Shown here: positions 60,120 through 64,000 of the stretch, piece after piece
Numbering within the stretch: the first letter of the stretch is position 1
How the letters are laid out: every line of letters starts with the position of its first letter
Assembly (NCBI GenBank): GCA_037013495.1
Contig: CM072805.1
Span: 19,928,669 to 19,992,668, forward strand
Source: Hippophae tibetana
Lineage: Eukaryota > Streptophyta > Magnoliopsida > Rosales > Elaeagnaceae
Length of the DNA stretch: 64,000 bases
Direction of reading: 5' to 3'
The notes under the pieces: generated by a model
The model's input: only the letters and a program-made list of their open reading frames with translations
Told to the model about the DNA's origin: nothing
The model's database searches: none
Translations under genes and position numbers: made by a program

Positions 60120-61166
60120 TTACCATAATGAGATGGGAACAAACTGAATTTGCTTAGAATGATAAGGTGCAGAAACTACCTTCCTCTCCTGAGAAATAAT
60201 GGGTTTTACAAATTGAGTTTTGGATGATGAAGGTGTTGACTGATCATCTATGTATCCAATACCTCTCTTATCTCTATGTGGTTTTCCATAGTCTAGGACT
60301 TTGGTCAATTTTTCAACACCAATGGTCAAATTCTTCACCGTCTCTTTAGCAATACTAAGTTCTTGCCTAAGCTTTTTGTTTTCCTCAGTGGTTTCTTCAA
60401 GTCTCATATTCAAGGCATTAATATTTTTAGACAATTATTTTTTATCTTTCTCTAGGCTAGAGGAATTTGTTTTGTGAATATTGATGATATCATTAAGTTT
60501 AGTTACTTCCACAAGTAGTTTATCTCTCTTCCCTGTCACCTAGACAATCCATAAATAGTTCCTCATAATTCGATACATTAAACTTAGACAGTAAGAGAGA
60601 AGAGTTTACTTCATCATTTTCTTCATCTAAGCTAAAATCAGAGTCATTGTGGTATGCTTTGGCAGTTGCAGTGAAGGCACAATAATTAGTGTCATCATCC
60701 TCTGAGTTTCTAGCAATGTGCTACTCACTTTCTGTGTCACTGAGTGTAGCATTAAAGACTTTTCCAAATTCTTTTTATTGTTAACACAATCTATAGAAAA
60801 TATGACCAAATCCCCCACAAGTAAAGCATTGAGGACTAATAGGCTTACTTTTCTTACCATCAAGGCTATGAGACTTGATTTCCCTTGACTTTTGGGCATT
60901 CGAATGACTGGATTGTCCTTTGTTGGATTGATTATTCTATTGACCCTTCTTCTTCATGACTCATTATTATGTGCTAAAAAGACTAATGACTCATCATTCA
61001 TATCATCATCACTATCAGAGATGTCTTTTTTGGAGCTTTTGAATGCCACATCTTTATTTTTCTTGGGTGGATCAAGAGAAAAATCATAGGTTTTGATTGA
61101 CCCTATAAGTTCATCAATTTTTAGTGTGTCCACATTCTTGCTTTCCTTTATCACTGTAAATTTCAT
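60120..61166 (-). pseudogene. gag C-terminus with CCHC knuckle and coiled coil
   Basis: The knuckle reads CFTCGGFGHIFYRLC (C-x2-C-x4-H-x4-C) near 60790-60835. 60120-60434 holds a coiled-coil-like stretch (MRLEETTEENKKLRQELSIA). Confidence 0.65.
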
Positions 61167-61214
61167 CTTGTAGTCTATTGTTAAAGAGTTTCAGAGTTTG
61201 CATACTTGTATATG

Positions 61215-61706
61215 CTATAGAATTTTCTCACCAATGTTAGAACAAGCATTAGTGATATCACAGAAACGAGCATAAAATTGACCAAAAGTTTTTATGTTCC
61301 TTATTTTAATGGAATAAAACTGAGATGTTATCAATCTCAATTTTGTTTGTTTCATTTGGGAGATTATCTCATAAGCAAGAGCAAATGCATTCCATTCATC
61401 TTTAACAGTCTCACAGTCAGAGATGTGACGAAACTCATCCATTGACACTACAACAAATATTGAGCTTAGACCTTTTTGGTTTGCCCCACTAAGGGTGCAT
61501 TCTTTAATGGTCCAGTCTCTTCTTGGCTTTATGATTGTTACACCATCTTTCGTTACCAAAAGTGGCTCCCAACCATCAAGAATAACATTCCAGACTTTTT
61601 CATCTTGTCTAAGAAAAGCTTGCATACAAGCCTTCCAATAAGGGTAATTAAACCCATCAAAGAGTGGGGATCTAACAGATGACCCACTTTCTTTAATTTG
61701 GTCCAT
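61215..61706 (-). pseudogene. copia gag (SIRE-like)
   Basis: A 163-codon open stretch: FDGFNYPYWKACMQAFLR, DEKVWNVILDGWEPL, then helices with TVKDEWNAFALAYE and KLRLITSQFYSIKI. This is the UBN2-type gag domain of copia elements. It forms the N-terminus of the broken element. Confidence 0.8.
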
Positions 61707-61772
61707 AAGTAATAGTGTGTATCCCTAAGGATTAATCTCACTAAGTGTGTCTAGTGTCGATTCTGATACCAA

Positions 61773-62690
61773 TTAAAAGTTTATAAGATATGTACCTAAT
61801 TAACCTAGAGATGGGTGAATAAGTTATTTTTAATTTTTATCAATTTGTAACTTAATAATGTAAACAAGACAGTCAGGCATACAATCATGTGTAAGAATAA
61901 AGTGCAGAAATAAAATAATAACACACGATATTTTTAGGTAGAACAACCTAGGTCACAACTATGACCTAAGAGAAAAACCATCGATCCACCGGACCACCTA
62001 AATTTCCACTATGAAAACCAAATGTTTAAGTACAAACTCGGTCCTATGCTACCCTCCTTAGAATACTGCCCCAATGTACCTTACTTATGAGCCCCTACTC
62101 TGTTTTTATAGTTTCCAATATTAGAGTGAGCAGTTTTTAGACCAACGTTCCAATAAGATTTCTGACAATCAAATACGTTCCTGAATTAACTGCAAAATGG
62201 TTAGCATACAAACACAAGTGCTCGTGTGTGTTATAGAATAGATTTAACAATAAATAATCCTAACTATATTATTCAAAATATATATCACTTAAATCAAATC
62301 AACTAGTAAATCCTAGATCAAAAAGATTAAGTACAAATTCAATGAAAATTGCTTCTTCAAAATTTAATAATTAAATCAAATAATCGTGATCACACGTAAA
62401 ATTATTTCATCTAAAAATATGATTAAAAAGAAACTATATGTAAATAAAAATAATGAATAGAAATTATCTTTACCGAAAATCATGTGTGATTTCAAATTAA
62501 CGTTACTAGTCGAAGGTTCATTAATAACATATATGTGTGTGCATCCATTGTTGTTGCTAATCACCTAGCAAGATAGATATAAGGAATTCTTAAACCAATA
62601 CTGTAGCTTTCCTTTTCTCCTTATTGATTAAGCCACTAGAGTTCTCTTATGCTCCAATAGATTAGATTGATGTCGAATAACCACTGTCAT
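61773..62690 (-). repeat. 5' LTR of the SIRE-like element
   Basis: Its left edge is set by the primer site. Its first ~540 bp match the 3' copy; the outer edge on the right cannot be fixed because the other copy lacks that part. Confidence 0.65.
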
Positions 62691-62782
62691 TCAAGTAAAA
62701 ATCCCTTTTGGCTATTCTATTAGGTTTTTCTCTTATATGATCTAAAGGAATAAGGGTTTTTGTCTATAATATACATATATCA

Positions 62783-64000
62783 TGTAATATTTTAAAAAAA
62801 ATGCTGAATTGTATTTTAATTTAAAAATGGAAAAAATTAAACCTTAAACTTGAAAGCACATTTTTTAGTCAATTTTATTTTAAAAAAATAAAAAAAGATA
62901 TGTTAGCTCCATTTTGCAAAACATAATTATTATAAACATAAAAAATAATATTCATTAAAATAATTAAATTATTAAAAAAATTGTTAAGCCTCACAATCCA
63001 ACTTTCTACAAGATACAATACAAACATATAACATTATATAGCAAATTTTGTATGAAAATATTATCTAATATAATATTATTATAATTATTTTTATTATTAA
63101 TATAGTAAAATATATAAATTATATAATTAATTATATTTTAATACATAAATAAAATTATTATTAATAAATATTTATTATCTTAGTAATAATTAAAATTATA
63201 ATAATATTAAAAATATGCATTTAATGTAATATATTTTTTAATTTTTTAATCTTAAATAATTTATTTTTTAAAAATGTCAATAATTTTTCATAAAAATTAT
63301 TGTAACTATTTAGTAAAGTTTTTTAAAAATTTAAAATTTTATAATTTATTATTATTATTTGAAATTATTTTATAATAAAATTTTGATAAGTTATTTTTTA
63401 TAAAAAAATATATATTTTTTATTATATAAATATAAATTATTTTTTTTATTTTTTTATTTATAATAAAAATAAATTATTATTTATTAAAAGTTTGATTGAG
63501 GGGGTGGAAATTAGGGAAGGAAAAGAGTTAGAAAAGTAAATGGGAGTTATAAAAGTAGAGGATGATAAGCAAATTGTTCAATAGGTTATAATTTGTCCAT
63601 TTTTAAATTAAAACTCAATTTAGTCTTTTTTTAAACTATCTTATGAAATATGCTCTTTATGGAGAAAATCCCAAGGAATAATATATGAAGCACTTTTAAC
63701 TCCATTGTAACGCTAATTTTCTTTGCTTCTCTGTTTGTAGCGGTTTTGGCAACCTTACTTAATTGTTTTTCAACCCTAATGTGTGTGTGTATATATATAG
63801 ATAATTGTAATAGCCTAGAAAGTAGTATTAGGGTAAAATATGTTTTGGGCTTAATTATCTAAAGCTCATTAAAAGCTTTAATGTGATAAAAAAAATCATT
63901 TAAAAAAATAAAAACACACATCCTAAAAATATTAAAACACATCTAAAAATATTTAATTAGTAATTTCATAAATTGATTCAAGTTTAAATAAACATTTTAT
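62783..64000. other. AT-rich spacer
   Basis: Strongly AT-rich to ~63480, then mixed. A short TG/TA microsatellite lies at about 63781-63800. No gene seen. Confidence 0.65.

Larger units (their letters stand above)
58449..62690 (-). mobile_element. Ty1/copia element (minus), SIRE-like, broken
   Basis: A 5' LTR starts at about 61773 and extends right to somewhere near 62690-62780. The primer site TGGTATCAGAATC (minus strand, about 61760-61772) adjoins it. gag (61215-61706), CCHC knuckle (near 60790-60835), GAG-pre-integrase and integrase (59145-59798) follow, and a partial 3' LTR lies at 58449-58990. RT and RNase H are missing. The gag type, starting PLFDGFNYPYWKACMQAFLR, and the LTR of up to ~1 kb suggest the SIRE lineage. 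Confidence 0.75.

Overview
The window is nuclear DNA of a flowering plant, most likely a eudicot. The evidence is AT-rich intergenic DNA, host genes with many GT-AG introns, and Ty1/copia, Ty3/gypsy (Tat, Athila, chromovirus-like), TRIM and MITE elements. I cannot assign a family or species from the sequence alone.

Layout. 1-4490: remains of a plus-strand Ty3/gypsy element, followed by a miniature LTR (TRIM-like) near 4.75 kb. 5.0-7.1 kb: AT-rich spacer. 7712-17825 (+): a seven-exon host gene for a 239-residue SANT-like/DUF3755 protein. Its long introns carry a Harbinger-type MITE with telomere-like repeats and a complete 320-bp TRIM. 17.8-23.6 kb: AT-rich spacer holding a minus-strand gypsy LTR and gag fragment. 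23777-28877 (+): an eight-exon host gene for an ASCH-domain protein that ends well before the usual C-terminus of its family.

30.8-58.1 kb is a deep nest. Its oldest layer looks like a fossil caulimovirid (plant pararetrovirus) copy: a movement-protein-like stretch near 48.0-48.7 kb, an RNase H end near 57.1 kb, and a short related sequence at both outer ends, as expected when a circular viral genome is copied into a chromosome. Into it went a ~16.8-kb minus-strand Tat-lineage gypsy element (31.1-47.87 kb; dual RNase H, 3' minisatellite, antisense ORFs), which itself took up an Athila-like element (37208-42547, target duplication CTTAC). The right part took up a copia-type solo LTR, a plus-strand copia element with an Athila-type solo LTR inside it (50118-51684, target duplication ATCAC), and a minus-strand copia element ending at 57034. 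58449 to ~62.7 kb is another minus-strand copia (SIRE-like) element. The last ~1.3 kb is AT-rich.

Only the two host genes look like working cellular genes. The rest is repeat fossils, all broken except the small TRIM and the MITEs, which never coded. Host exon joins were checked by phase: every join keeps the frame and all introns used are GT-AG. No tRNA, rRNA, CRISPR array or organelle gene was seen. All similarity calls come from recognising motifs by eye; no database search was run.
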